Positions 1 to 10,639 of a stretch of 64,000 bases of DNA are shown piece by piece. The first letter of the stretch is position 1; each line of letters begins with the position of its first letter. Location: positions 12,877,830-12,941,829 of the forward strand of contig ML677386.1 of assembly GCA_007922305.1 (NCBI GenBank), read 5' to 3'. A model generated the notes under the pieces. It did no database searches. It was not told where the DNA came from and was given only the letters and a program-made list of their open reading frames with translations. The position numbers and the translations under genes are program-made. This stretch comes from Dermatemys mawii. Its lineage: Eukaryota > Chordata > Testudines > Dermatemydidae.

Positions 1-635
1 ATGCTCTTTTAACAGGCACCTTTATTTGCATACAAACAAGGCTATTTGGCACTTATTCATAATAGTTCTCCCATATAAAAAGGTGTGATTTCCAAACAGG
101 GAGAATAACTAATATGTGATTTAAGTGGACAGTCACACATCATGAATACACAACCTCAACTAGATGAAACTAACAGTTCATAAGCAATACCTAGGCTCAA
201 CTTTTTCAAGTGAATTGTCAAACATTTCTGAATAGTGAGAAGATGATTGAAAATTGATCTATTTGTGAAGAATTTATAAATGCCGAAAAAAGGCTAAATT
301 AGTTGCAGGATTTATTTGGAACTAAAATGGAGTGAACTCACCTTGGTACATCTAAATTTCAAAGTTGAAAATCTAATGAGAGTAAACACCCACTACCATC
401 TTTACTGCCAGCATCTAGAGTAATATGCTTTTCATCATGGCAATCAGTACATTTAATCAATCAAATATTTCAGAAATATATTTTCTGCTTTTTTTAAAAA
501 AAAAAAGCAGAAAGAGGAAGGATTGCTGTCTTGCTAAAGCTCTGGATTGGAATTCAAGAGCTCTGCAACAAACTATCTGTATAATCTTTAGCAAGTCTGG
601 AGGATAGACTTTAACCAAAAAATTATTGGACTTAA
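1..635. other. AT-rich spacer, no gene recognised
   Basis: No coding region, structured RNA or dated repeat could be supported here. The 60-codon frame at 425-607 has low-complexity composition and no recognisable motif, so I treat it as chance. There is an A-run near 494-505. Confidence 0.5.
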
Positions 636-639
636 GTTA

Positions 640-735
640 CTCCTGTAACTGGGTGAAATTTAATGACCTGTGATGTACAGGAGGTCAGATTAGATGATGT
701 AAAGGTCTCCTTCTGGCCTTAAACTCTATGAAACT
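640..735 (+). repeat. CR1-type LINE 3' tail fragment
   Basis: The stretch runs from a tacaggaggtcagattaga-type phrase to ccttaaactctatgaaac. This resembles the 3' terminal part of sauropsid CR1-family LINEs, which end in short TCTATGA-like repeats. Only the last 100 bp or so are present, as expected from 5' truncation during reverse transcription. The family assignment is from memory of the repeat's wording and was not aligned. Confidence 0.45.
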
Positions 736-2105
736 TCTGTAATCATCTGTAAAATGAGGATAGGATTCTACTCTTTGTCTTCTCTGTTTAATTTGATAAC
801 TTAAGTGGGACCTCAGTGAAGTATAGGCCTGGTCAGCGCTGTAACTAGGGTAGGGAGAGAAGATCAGCCATTCAGGGCACAGAGCAGATGCAGGTGCAAC
901 AATGGGGAAGCACAGTATTGGGCCCAGCAGTCTCACACCTTCTTTCAGAATTGGGCTCAGCAGTGTTGCCCAGAGTCCAGGGGCATAGTTTGTGGGGGCA
1001 TTCTCCCCTGCACCAAGGAAAGACCTGGGCTGGGAGCAGGAGGATGGTCTGGAGGTGCTTCTCCTGCTGTGTACTTGCTGCCTCTTCAGCTGACCATCAC
1101 CTCCTAATTCCTCCTTCTGTTAGCATATGCTGCATCAACACTGGGGTGGAGGTAGGGAGTTATGCCACCATAAGCTCTGCAATTTAGATATGGCTTTAGT
1201 GTGTGTGATGCTATGGATATGAATGAATTACTTTGTAACAGTAGCACTTCTTCTGAATACTACAGTATATGGTGTAAAAGAAATGCAAGTTGCCATTTGA
1301 AAAAAATGTATATTTCTCTTTTGTGGCAAGCATTCTGAAAACGACAGGATTTATCACTGAAAAGACTGAGGCACCAGCCTTTTCTGAGTTAAAGAAACCT
1401 TGGAAAAAATAAAGAAGAAATGGTGGCTAGCACTGCACTAGCACAAAATGGGTATTTACTCCTGAACCAAGGATAAAATTAAAAAAATGCAGTGGCATTT
1501 TCTACAGAAATTCTGAAACAGATCATAAATGATTAAATCAAATGTCCTGAGGAAATACGGTACCTTTATAGCGATAAATGGATCCAAAATATAGCTTGTT
1601 GTCTGAAGTGATACTCAGAGTTTCCCAATGAAATCTGAGTTGCTTGTCAGATTCACTGAACAGAAAAGGCTGTAAAATTAAAAAAGGGAAAGGTTAACAT
1701 TCATTTTGAGTTTCTTCAGCTTTTGTTTGATCAGTATGAATATTAAAACTGTATCTTATGCTCCATAGCACAGCCAGCCAGAGTAATCAGGCATGAAGTG
1801 TCAAGTCCAGGAAGTTCAAAGAGACAGAGTAGTTTACCACAGCCAAAGAGCTAAAAAACCCAGACAGGGTCAGTTCTATTTCTGAGGAGTCTGTTAAGTG
1901 ACTGCAAGGCTGAGAGGCTGTAACAAGACAGCCACTTTCTTGGCCAGACCACAGCATCAGTTAGCAATGCTGAGGGTTTTCCCAGCTCTTAAGCCCATAA
2001 TCCTGGTTAGTTCATTAAGGATAATAGATCTCATTCAAATTCCAGAACATGATAATAAAGAACACCACTCACAGATCTGTAAATTAAGACTCTGACAAAC
2101 CATCA
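736..2105. other. Spacer upstream of the CACTG transposon
   Basis: No gene or clear repeat recognised. Short open frames at 888-1187 and 1898-2095 show no domain, no splice-consistent neighbours and no conserved motif. The last three bases, TCA at 2103-2105, are the left target-site duplication of the transposon that follows. Confidence 0.45.
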
Positions 2106-2118
2106 CACTGCTCTACAG
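2106..2118 (+). repeat. Left terminal inverted repeat, copy 1 (partner 4630-4642)
   Basis: CACTGCTCTACAG at the left end pairs with the reverse complement of the right end (CACAGGTCTACA). The boundary is fixed by the abrupt loss of similarity between the two copies at exactly this base and by the flanking TCA duplication. Confidence 0.8.
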
Positions 2119-2613
2119 CCAAAATGCTTCTGAAATAAATGTAGTCAAACTTTACTAATTCTGGGTCACTGAGAACCAAAATAATGCTTAAAATTGTTGA
2201 TTGGCTCTAGTTTTCAAGATATGCTATTGGGTCAATATATACGACCGTTGACATGGGAATGGTGGAGGATAAGTGAGTTATAAAGGGAAGGGATCTCAAT
2301 TTAAACCAGAAATGACAAATACATCTTTGACTGGATCTATGAATAAATCTATGACTGGGTTTGGACAGTACTTGCTTTTTAGGCAAAACAATGAATGATG
2401 CAATCTGAAGCTGGTATTGCGTCATATGTGATATGAATTGCATCATGTTATTCCTAGAAGTCATGGATGATGCAATCATAACCAAGCTTACATCACTCCG
2501 CTGAACAAACTGCCCTATATCAGCTCTAGAAGTCATACAGTGTCATGCTCTCTTATTTGTCAGTGTTTGATTTTGCAAAGGGACACATTTCTGTTTAGCC
2601 AAAGTGAGCAGAA

Positions 2614-4297
2614 ATGCCTCGTATTGGTGTGAACAGTGCAGATAACTTCTGCTATGTTTGTGGTGAAGTGACTTTTGCGTCACAAAAGCGCAGTATAACC
2701 ACGATGGTTAAGAAATCCTCTCACCTTTATTTTGGCTGCAACATTGGAGATCAGGACAAGAGGTGAGCCCCACACATGTGCTGCAATACTTGTGCAACAA
2801 ATCTTCACCAGTGGTTGAACAGGAAAAGGAAATCTATGCCTTTTGCAGTGCCAATGATTTAGAGAGAGCCAACAGATCATACCAGCAATTGTTACTTCTG
2901 CATGGTGCCTCCAGTTGGGAAAGGTGTGTCAAAGAAGAAAAAGTGGACTGTGCATTATCCAAACATTCCATCAGCTATATGCCCAATAACCCCCGGAACA
3001 GGACTGCTGGTTTCTGATACACCAGAATCATTCTCACTTGAGTCAGACGAGGAAGAGGATGAAACTTCTGGAACCATCAATGTCACAGGACCCACATTTT
3101 CTCCCATCCTCCTCCTCTGAACCACACCTCATAACACAAGCTGAACTGAATGACCTTGTCAGGGATTTGGAACTACCCAAGAGTAAGGCAGAGCTGTTGG
3201 GCTCCAGACTACAGCAGTGGAATCTCCTGGCAGGTGATGTTAGGGTTTCCATGTTCCGTGACCGTCAAAAGGATCTTGTCCCATTCTTCTTCATGGAAGG
3301 TGATCTTGTAGCCTGCAACAACATCGAATGTGTGATGGCAGCCCTCAACATCGTTCACGATCCAGATGAGTGGAGACTCTTCATTGATTCATTGAAGACA
3401 AGTCTTAAAGCTGTTTTGCTGCATAATGGCAATGTTTTGCCATCAATTCCAGTTGGTCATGCAGTCCATATGAAGGAAACCTATGACAACATGAAACAAT
3501 TTTTGAGGTGCACAAACTATGACCAACATCAGTGGCAGCTTTGTGGCGATTTGAAGGTTGTTGCTCTCTTGCTTGGTCTGCGGACTGGATACACAAAGTA
3601 CTGCTGTTTTCTCTGCGAATGGGATAGTCGTGCAAGAGATTCCCACTACATCAAGAAAGATTGGCCACTCCGACAGTCATTGGAGCCTGGGAGGAAAAGT
3701 GTTCAGCATCCACCACTTGTTGAATCAAGAAAGATTTTGTTACCACCCTTACACATCAAGCTGGGTCTGATGAAAAACTTTGTCAAGGCCATTGACAAAA
3801 CACAAGCAGCTTTCAAGTGCCTCCGTGGAAAATTTCCAAGGTGAAGTGAAGCTGAGATAAAGGAAGGTGTCTTTGTTGGTCCTCAGATTCGTGAACTTCT
3901 TTGAGATGATGCATTTGACCATGCACTGCGTGGCAAGGAAAAGACGGCATGGAAAGCCTTCCAGTCAGTGGCAATACATTTTCTCGGAAACAACAAGGCA
4001 GACAACTACAGCTTGTTGGTGGAAAACCTCCTCGAGGCATACAAAAGCCTTGGTTGCAACATGTCACTAAAGAGACACTTTTTGGACTCTCATCTAGATT
4101 TTTTTCCTCCGAACTGCGGAGCAGTGAGCGATGAGCACGGCGAGCGATTTCACCAGGACATTGCAACAATGAAGAAACGCTATCAGGGCAAATGGAGCCC
4201 ATCAATGCTTGTAGACTATTGCTGGGCAGTGACAAGAGATGCTCCATTTAATGAATACAAGAGAAAAGCCAAGAAGCGCCGAGTAGACACTGAATAG
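2614..4297 (+). pseudogene. Transposase-like gene, five shared disruptions (copy 1)
   Basis: The frame opens at ATG 2614 (MPRIGVNSADNFCYVCGE). The N-terminal part has a C-x2-C pair at residues 13 and 16, an FGC motif and a CCNTC pair near residues 56-60, resembling a zinc-binding region. A KKKK basic patch and an acidic SDEEEDE run follow. The main domain (3038-4297) contains FIDS (Asp codon 3386-3388), CGDLK (Asp codon 3548-3550), FLCEWDSR and DEHGERFHQD (Glu codon 4133-4135). I infer these as a D-D-E catalytic set of a cut-and-paste transposase. Breaks: TGA 2764, TAG 2860, a frameshift between about 3038 and 3120, TGA 3842 and TGA 3902. The Lys/Arg-rich C-terminus ends RRVDTE. Similar proteins occur, to my knowledge, mostly as uncharacterised invertebrate genes. 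Orphan fragments of 60-109 codons on either strand here are shadows. Confidence 0.75.
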
Positions 4298-4431
4298 GAC
4301 TAAACTATGTACATAATAGTTTTTTGCCTTTTGTTTCATAATACATTTTATTTCTATAACCCTTTTGCTGATTTTTAAAGTGTTACGTAAACAGGACAGG
4401 TGAAATATTATCATGTAAAGCAACCATAAAC

Positions 4432-4458
4432 AAATTGTAAACCTAGGTCTTTTCATGT
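4432..4458. repeat. 27-bp segment inverted relative to copy 2
   Basis: Inside the 3' part of copy 1 the 27 bp from 4432 to 4458 match the reverse complement of 21406-21432 in copy 2 with one substitution, while the sequence on both sides aligns in direct orientation. The block is centred near the palindrome CCTAGG. Confidence 0.85.
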
Positions 4459-4645
4459 ATGATTAAAACTCTACTATCTACACAATATACATAGACATAA
4501 AATGTAAAAACTTAAATATCTTAGAAACAGTAGCCAATCAGTTGTTTTAATTGTCATATTTGAATTCAGCACATCAAAATGCATAATAAATATCACATTT
4601 TATCTCTGAAGCAGACGACTTCTAAAATATTGTAGACCTGTGTCA

Positions 4646-5160
4646 TCATCATACACTAGCCACGACTGTTTATATAGTGTCCTTCAAAAAGTCTATTCCT
4701 TCTCTTCGCCCATGTAGCTTCCTTTTTTTCCTTTACACACACAACTCTTTTCTGGAAGCTGTTTGTTGCCTTCTGGCTCCTTTCACATCTATTTTTATGT
4801 AGATAAAATGAGAGCAAAAAATCCTAATATATCTTTCACATTTGAAAATGAATTGAAAAGTGTCACTGAAAGAGCAGCCAAGTTCCTTAGTTGGATGACA
4901 TTTTACATGATGCACTTTCAAGCTTGGTCAGAGGAGAGACCTCAATGAGTAGGGAAATCCAAGTTGAGGATTGTTTTTTCATGTGGTTTCATGGAGCTCC
5001 AGTTTTTATTTCCAAACAGGTGACCTTATTTCACACTGGAAATGAACCCTTTAAGCAATATCGATGATTAATCATACAGATTAATGACCCTAGGTGTGAA
5101 ACAGGTCATTAATTCAAGGAAATGTGTGTTGATAATAACTACTGTTTGGATGACCTGAAT
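4646..5160. other. AT-rich spacer
   Basis: Nothing recognised beyond short chance frames, including overlapping opposite-strand frames at 4733-4948 that lack any family motif. Confidence 0.4.
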
Positions 5161-5161
5161 A

Positions 5162-5850
5162 TTAAAAAATAATAATTACAATCAGGAATAAATTTACAAA
5201 GGGCTCCAGAGGTGATCCTGGCAAATACAGGCCAGTAGGCATAACTTCAGTTACTGATTGGTAACTGGTTAAAAGATAGGAAAGAAAGGGTAGGAATAAA
5301 TATTCAGTTTCAGAGTGGAGAGAGGTTGTGTCCTCTGGGTCTCTACTGGGACCAGTACTATTCAGCATATTCATAAATGATCTGGAAAAGGAGGTAAACA
5401 GCGAGGTGGCAAAATTTGCAGATGATACAAAACTACTCAAGATAGTTAAGTCCAAAGGAGACTGTGAAGAGCTACAAAAAGATCTCGCAAAATTGGATGA
5501 CTGGGAAACAAAATGGCAGATGAAATTCAATGTTGATAAATGCAAAGTAATGCACATTGGAAAACTATACATATAAAATAAAGGGGTCTAAATTGTCTGT
5601 TACCACTTGGAGTCATGTGGATAGGTCTCTGAAAACATTCACTCAATGTGCCGAGCAGTCAAAAAAACAAACAGGATGTTTCATTAAGAAAGGGATAGAT
5701 AATAAGACAGAAAATATCATATTGCCTCTATATAAATCCATGGTACACCCACATCTTGAATACTGCGTGAAGGTGTGGTCGCCCCGTCCCAAAAAAGAGA
5801 TATTGGAATTGGAAAAGGTTTAGAAAAGGGCAACAAAAAAGATTAGAGAT
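5162..5850 (+). mobile_element. CR1/L2-type LINE reverse-transcriptase fragment
   Basis: Two overlapping frames (5328-5576 and 5557-5823) read as adjoining parts of one LINE ORF2. The first has LGPVLFSIFINDL, then the catalytic FADDTKL motif, then KCKVMHIGK. The second has PLYKSMVHPHLEYCVKVWSPR, the segment just downstream in CR1-clade reverse transcriptases. Upstream, about 5200-5240 encodes a GKYRPVGITS-like phrase in another frame. A frameshift near 5570 and several stops make it dead. The 5' end and the 3' tail are missing. CR1, L2 and L3 cannot be separated by eye. Confidence 0.8.
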
Positions 5851-5857
5851 AGATAGG

Positions 5858-6925
5858 GCGGGGCCTTGGGCAGAAGGGGCGGGGCTGGCAGGTCAGCATA
5901 CTGTAGTCCGCCTGGGTCTTCCAGGCCACCTGGCCCATGCTGCCCAGGGCTCCAATAATGATTTAAGGGGTCTGGGGCTCCACATGTCACTGCTGAGCAT
6001 CTGGAGTCCTGGGCCCTTTTAAACTGCTGGCCACAGGGCAGCTGCTCCCTTCCCTCACTCCCCGCCGGTTGACGGCTGAGGGGGGGGCAAAAGGGCTAGG
6101 AACATTAAAGTGCTGCCAAGTTCTTTTCTGTGTGGCAGCACTTAAATATCCCTTCCCTTTTTGCCTCCCTTGTTGGTGGTCCTGCCAGTATGGACCCTCC
6201 AGTAGGGCCGCTGCCAATGGGGAGAGTGAGGGAGCAGTGACGTTAAAGTGCTGCTGTGGCAGCGACAGCTTTAAGGATGATCCTTTGCCGTGGCAGCACT
6301 TTGAGGATCCTCAAAGCACTACCTCAGCAGCGCTTTAACGTTGCTGCCTGTAACAGGGTCTGCTGGCCCCCTCTTCCTGCAGCCCACTGGCTGCCCAAGT
6401 AAAGCTCAGAGAGGCTTTCACTGTGCAACACCTGTGTCTTCATTAGCTTACAGTGCAGTGCCCACCACCCGTGTTAAACTATATACAACTTAGAGGCTTG
6501 TTTGGCTTCTCACAAAGGCAGCAGCCCTCAGCCAGGAGATTGACCTTACTCTGGCCACTCCCCGCTCCTTCTGGCTCCTTCCAGCCTTTATAGCCCTCAG
6601 GTCAGCAGGTGTAGCCAATCCACAGGCCAGGCATCGGGCTTTCCCCAGCCCCAATCTCTCTCTCCTGACTGGGGCTGGCTGAGCAGGGCTGATTAGGTGC
6701 CTCTGCACCAGCACTCTGCTACACTGCCCCTTCCCCACCCCCACCCCCCATTGGCGTCCCTGCCAGTACAAACCCTACCAGTAGGTGCGCTGACAGGGGA
6801 GGCAAAAGGGGCAGGGACATTAAAGCGCTGCTGCAGTAGTGCTTTAATGTGGGCTGCATTCAGGCCTGTGCAGGTGCTTGCTGGTACATTGTAGCAGCCC
6901 GTACCAGCTCACTTTTACCTTGGAT
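5858..6925. repeat. GC-rich dispersed repeat with recurring cattaaagcgctgc unit
   Basis: The stretch is much richer in GC than its surroundings. Related phrases recur: aacattaaagtgctgcc (about 6101), gacgttaaagtgctgctg (about 6239) and gacattaaagcgctgctg (about 6818), and ccctccagtagggccgctg (about 6190) echoes accctaccagtaggtgcgc (about 6774). It ends in a gtaccagctcac phrase. A solo LTR splits it at 6349-6723. I do not know the repeat's class. Open frames across it are a composition effect. Confidence 0.55.
6349..6723 (-). mobile_element. Solo LTR, 375 bp, with CTGCC target duplication
   Basis: On the minus strand it begins TGTAGCAGAG and ends TGTTACA, the TG...CA ends of a retroviral-type LTR. 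CTGCC lies directly outside both ends (6344-6348 and 6724-6728), a perfect 5-bp target duplication. A TATAAAG box lies on the minus strand at 6587-6594. No internal coding sequence is present, so it is a solo LTR left by recombination between two LTRs. It interrupts the GC-rich repeat at 5858-6925 and is younger than it. Confidence 0.8.
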
Positions 6926-8020
6926 AGTACTGAAAATCCAGAGTGTGTCTCTTCGGATTACAATGGAATACTCTGCTTTTAGAGTACTGTGAATGAGTCT
7001 GAAATTTGGTCTACACATTTTGCTCTATTTCTCTTCCATTTATATTACAGAAATGTTCATGAAAACTGCGCCTTCCCTTTCTCCAGTCCACCAGATCCTT
7101 TCATTTAATAACTCATTAAAGTCACATTTGTGACATCATAAATCAGTTGATATGGAGGGGAAAGAAGAATAAGCAGCATGAGCACACTGAATTTTATGAA
7201 ACAAAGCTATGCTGCTAATGACCGCATTAAAAATAAGGAGAAGAAGAATGACTAAAAATATAAAATAGGCAGAAATACCTCTAAATACAACTTATTTCTT
7301 ATTTTCCATTTACTGTCAACTGCTCTTTTAAAATGATGAAGCGCTGATACATATATACATATTGAAATTATAGAAAATGTCTGTTTCACAGTGAAATTTC
7401 TAAACTCCATGAAATACGATCTGTTTTATTTATATGTATGTATGGTTAATATTAAAATTACCAGGACATTTTGAATCAGAAGCATTACTAATTACATTAT
7501 TCTATACTATAGATATTATAATTCCCAAATTTCATGTGATATTAAGTATTTGTCTTCCAGACTTTAATAATGTAAAGTTGTCATTTCTATAACTCCCCAA
7601 CCCACTCCCCCATTACACCCACATTCCTAATTCAGTTATTTCCCCAGGATATACATATGAGAATATTCTTCATTTTCAGGGTCTCAGTCCAAGAACTATT
7701 TCATCGATAAAATCATTTGTGCATTTAAGTGGGAAGTTTATAATAGGCTGAAGCTAGAAAAAGATTAATAAATGATATCTGGAAGATTACCTTGTTTGGT
7801 TTTTTTTTAAAGTTCACTTTTATTTACGTTAGCCATAATAACAACCACTTGTGGGAGAATCATCCATGGTAGGATAGTAAGTGTAGGGAAGGAACTGATC
7901 TTGCCCTATTAAAATCAATGGAAGTTTGCCATTGGTGTCTGTGAAAGCAAAAACTGACCTGAACAGACCATATTTACAAACTATTATTCATTGTGTTGGT
8001 TGCAGTACATCAGAGATACA
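6926..8020. other. AT-rich spacer
   Basis: No gene, RNA or repeat family recognised in this 1.1 kb. The strand composition is even and frames are short. Confidence 0.4.
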
Positions 8021-8059
8021 AAGTGGGTGAGGTACTATGTTTATTTGACCAACTTCTCT

Positions 8060-8150
8060 TGGTGAGAGGGAGACCAGTCTGAAGAAGAGCTCTTGAAAGC
8101 TCGTCTCTCTCTCACCAACAGATGTGGTCCCATATCAACCTTGTGTATCA
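8060..8150 (+). repeat. Penelope-type tail with degenerate hammerhead-like core
   Basis: The phrase gtctgaagaagagctcttgaaagctcgtc followed by tctcaccaacag recurs in part at 58664-58775. It has the layout CTGAAGA, hairpin AGAGCTCT, GAAA, GC-TCGT. This parallels the CTGATGA-stem-GAAA layout of the other Penelope tails in the window with one core base changed. No coding part is attached. Confidence 0.4.
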
Positions 8151-8246
8151 CACCGTTATTCATGTGAGTAGCTCACTGATACATGGAATTTTAAGGCCAG
8201 AGGAGATCATTAGATTATTTAATCTGATCCAGTGTATATCATAAAC

Positions 8247-8622
8247 CAGTGGCTCTCAACCTTTACGGACTACTACCCATTTCAGGAGTTTTGTGTACTC
8301 TGAGTGTCACCTCACTGGGCTTTGCTGCAGCCCCGTTCAGTGGGTCTTGGGCTTTGGCTTTCTGTCCTGAGCCCCAAGAGGTCTAACTCTGGCCCTGACA
8401 ACCCTATTAAAATGAACTCAACCACAGTTTGAGAACCACTGACATGATATATAGAACAGTAACAAGTCACTGTCTGTATGAAATTCTAGTTTGTACTGAC
8501 TTTAGTAGAGCTTTTTCTGTAGCCTGTTGTAAACTAGGAAAATATCTAGATGTGTTGATATACCCCCTGGAAGACCTCTGTGTATGCCTGGGGGTATATG
8601 TACCCCTGGTTGAGAACCACTG
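8247..8622. mobile_element. hAT-type non-autonomous element with 8-bp target duplication
   Basis: It starts CAGTGGCTCTCAACC and ends GGTTGAGAACCACTG, an inverted pair typical of hAT (Charlie-like) elements. Flanks tcataaac (8239-8246) and acataaac (8623-8630) match at 7 of 8 bases, the size of a hAT duplication. A second inner right-end-like motif, TTTGAGAACCACTG, occurs near 8428-8441, so the body looks like a rearranged or nested pair. No transposase is present. Confidence 0.75.
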
Positions 8623-8639
8623 ACATAAACCATTAAATT

Positions 8640-9690
8640 TCGTCCAGTTATACCTGAACTGAGCCCAACAATTTGTGTTTGACTAAAGCATATCTTCTAT
8701 AAAGGAATCCACTTTGATTTGAAGATTTCTGGAGAAATTTGGAGAATCCACCACTTCCTTTGGCACTTATTTCAATGGCTAATCACCCTCATTGTTTAAC
8801 AGATTTTTAACAGCTTGTACCTGATTTCTAATTTCCATTTGTCTTCCTTTAACTTGCAGGAATTGATTCTTGTTATGCCTTTCTCCAACAGATTAAAGAG
8901 TCTGTGGTATTTTTTCCCCATGGAGGTACACTTAATCCCCTCCCTATTCCTATTCACTGCTCCCCAGTTTATATATCTAAGGATCAGATTAGCCCTTTTT
9001 GCTATAGTTGTTTGTTCATTATGACCCCGAACTCCTTTGCAGGCATTGCTTTCTAAGATAAGAGACAGTCCCCATTCTGTTGTTCTGGCCTGCATTCCTT
9101 GTTCCATTTTGCTTATTGGGTCCAGTTTACCAATCAATCCAGATTGCGCTGTGTGATTGCCCAGTTCTCATCATTATTTACCGCTCCACTAATCTTTTGT
9201 CACCCACTATTTTTCCAATCCACAGATGCAAATACTGAATAGCATTAAGCCCAGTCCATCCCTGCAGGACCCCACTAGAAATACCTTAATTCAGTGATGA
9301 TTCCCCATTCACAAGCACTTTGATATGTGCCAATTAGTACATTCTTAACCCATTTAATATGTGCTTTAATGATATTGTGTAGCACTAATTATTTAATAAG
9401 AATGCCATGCAATGCGAAGTCAACCCCTTTACATAAGTCTAAATATATTACCTGTCTTCGGTTAACTTTATTTTTTGACGAGATTTCAAATTTGGTTTTA
9501 AAGTTTTAATTCTCTATTGACCGACTCCTATATCAACTTTTCCATTCATTTGCCCTGGATTTACATCAGACTAATTAGCCTACAATAAACCAGGTCAACT
9601 GGTTTGACCTTTCTGAAGGCAGGTACGATATTCTTATAAACAAGTTCTTATTTACATTAAAACTCTAGTGCTATTCCAAAGAAGTCTGTC
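8640..9690 (-). repeat. Antisense CR1-type LINE 3' region, degraded
   Basis: Phrases such as tgcaggaccccactagaaa (about 9264) and the long unstructured stretch that follows resemble, in reverse orientation, non-coding and C-terminal parts of sauropsid CR1 LINEs. It lies just before a better preserved CR1 end in the same orientation (9871-10240). No frame of useful length survives. The assignment rests on phrase recognition and the extent is approximate. Confidence 0.4.
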
Positions 9691-9870
9691 TGTCTTTCTT
9701 TCCCTTTCCTTTCCTTTCTGATTTTTCTGGAAATACTTGTTAGTGTGTAATTTGGTCCTTAAAAAGAAGAAAACAGATATTTCCCATAGCGCAAACACAG
9801 TTAGTGACGGTAGCTTTGGTATATTCTGTTAGGCTATTTTGAAGTTAAGGCCTTTGATTTTCTCTCTCTA

Positions 9871-10240
9871 TAGAATCATAGAAGATTAGGGTTGGAAGAG
9901 ACCTCAGGAGGTCATCTGATCCAATCCCCTGCTCAAAGCAGGATGAGCCCCAACTAAATCACCCCAGCCAAGGCTTTGTCAAGTTGGGCCTTAAAAACCT
10001 TTAATGATGGAGATTCCACCACCTCCCTCGGTAACCCATTCCAATGCTTCACCACTCTCCTAGTGAAATAGTCTTTCCTAATATTCAACCGAGATCTCCT
10101 GCACTGCAACTTGACACCATTGCTCCTTGTTCTGTCATCCGCCACCACTGAGAACAGCCTAACTCCATCCTCTTTGGAACCCTTCCCCCCTTCAGATAGT
10201 TGAAGGCTGCTGTCAAATCCCCCCTTTTCTAGACAAGTGG
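9871..10240 (-). mobile_element. CR1 LINE 3' end with ORF2 C-terminus
   Basis: On the minus strand a 64-codon frame (10148 to 9954) encodes [20 protein letters not shown] followed by [17 protein letters not shown], the conserved C-terminal tail of CR1 ORF2. The adjoining 3' untranslated end finishes at 9871 in ttctatgattcta, the short terminal repeat typical of CR1. It is 5'-truncated at about 10240, as most CR1 insertions are. The family call is confident; the copy is dead. Confidence 0.9.
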
Positions 10241-10549
10241 ATATGTGAGGTTCTGGAACATTTTGCTAGCTAGTTGTCTCCAGCCATATTTATTGTTTGC
10301 ATACATGCTCTGGGAATTGTTTGAAATACAGATGGGGTTAAGGCAGCTGTACTTTCCAGGAGATAAAATGAGTGTTGTTTATCTGATAGCTTTCTGGAAA
10401 TGTGTAAGTTCTAAAGGAAGCAGTATACTCAGGACACTGTGTGTGAGTCTAGAAAGGAAAATTGCTGCAGGGACATTGCATATATTGGCTGATTGTCTTA
10501 CTTATCCTTGTACCTGCTTAGCATATCGGGAAGATATCACAATTTTTGA
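10241..10549. other. Spacer
   Basis: A 108-codon frame (10245-10571) crosses it but shows no family motif and runs into the next MITE. I see nothing else. Confidence 0.35.
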
Positions 10550-10639
10550 CCCTGTTCAGGAAAGCACTTAAGCATTCACTTAAATCCCATTGACTTGAGT
10601 GGCATTCAATCATGCTCTTAAATGCTTTCCCGAATAGGG
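10550..10639. repeat. Short palindromic MITE-like repeat
   Basis: The left arm ccctgttcaggaaagcactt and the reverse complement of the right end ccctattcgggaaagcattt match at most positions, so the 90-bp unit folds on itself. The middle carries cccattgacttgagt, a phrase seen in old amniote MITE-like repeats. No coding capacity. Confidence 0.6.

Larger units (their letters stand above)
2106..4642 (+). mobile_element. CACTG-terminus DNA transposon, copy 1
   Basis: A complete 2537-bp element. The left end reads CACTGCTCTACAG; the right end, read inward on the other strand, is CACAGGTCTACA, so the terminal inverted repeats are about 12-13 bp with few mismatches. The trinucleotide TCA lies immediately outside both ends (2103-2105 and 4643-4645), a 3-bp target duplication. 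It contains one broken transposase-like gene (2614-4297), about 500 bp of 5' leader and about 345 bp of AT-rich 3' sequence. CACTG ends with 3-bp duplications fit the CACTA/EnSpm (CMC) type of cut-and-paste element; that superfamily assignment is inference. A second copy lies at 19078-21616. Confidence 0.85.

Noticed and set aside
2614..4297. Host multi-exon gene
   Set aside because: The coding blocks are separated by point stops or a frameshift rather than introns, and the whole lies inside terminal repeats.
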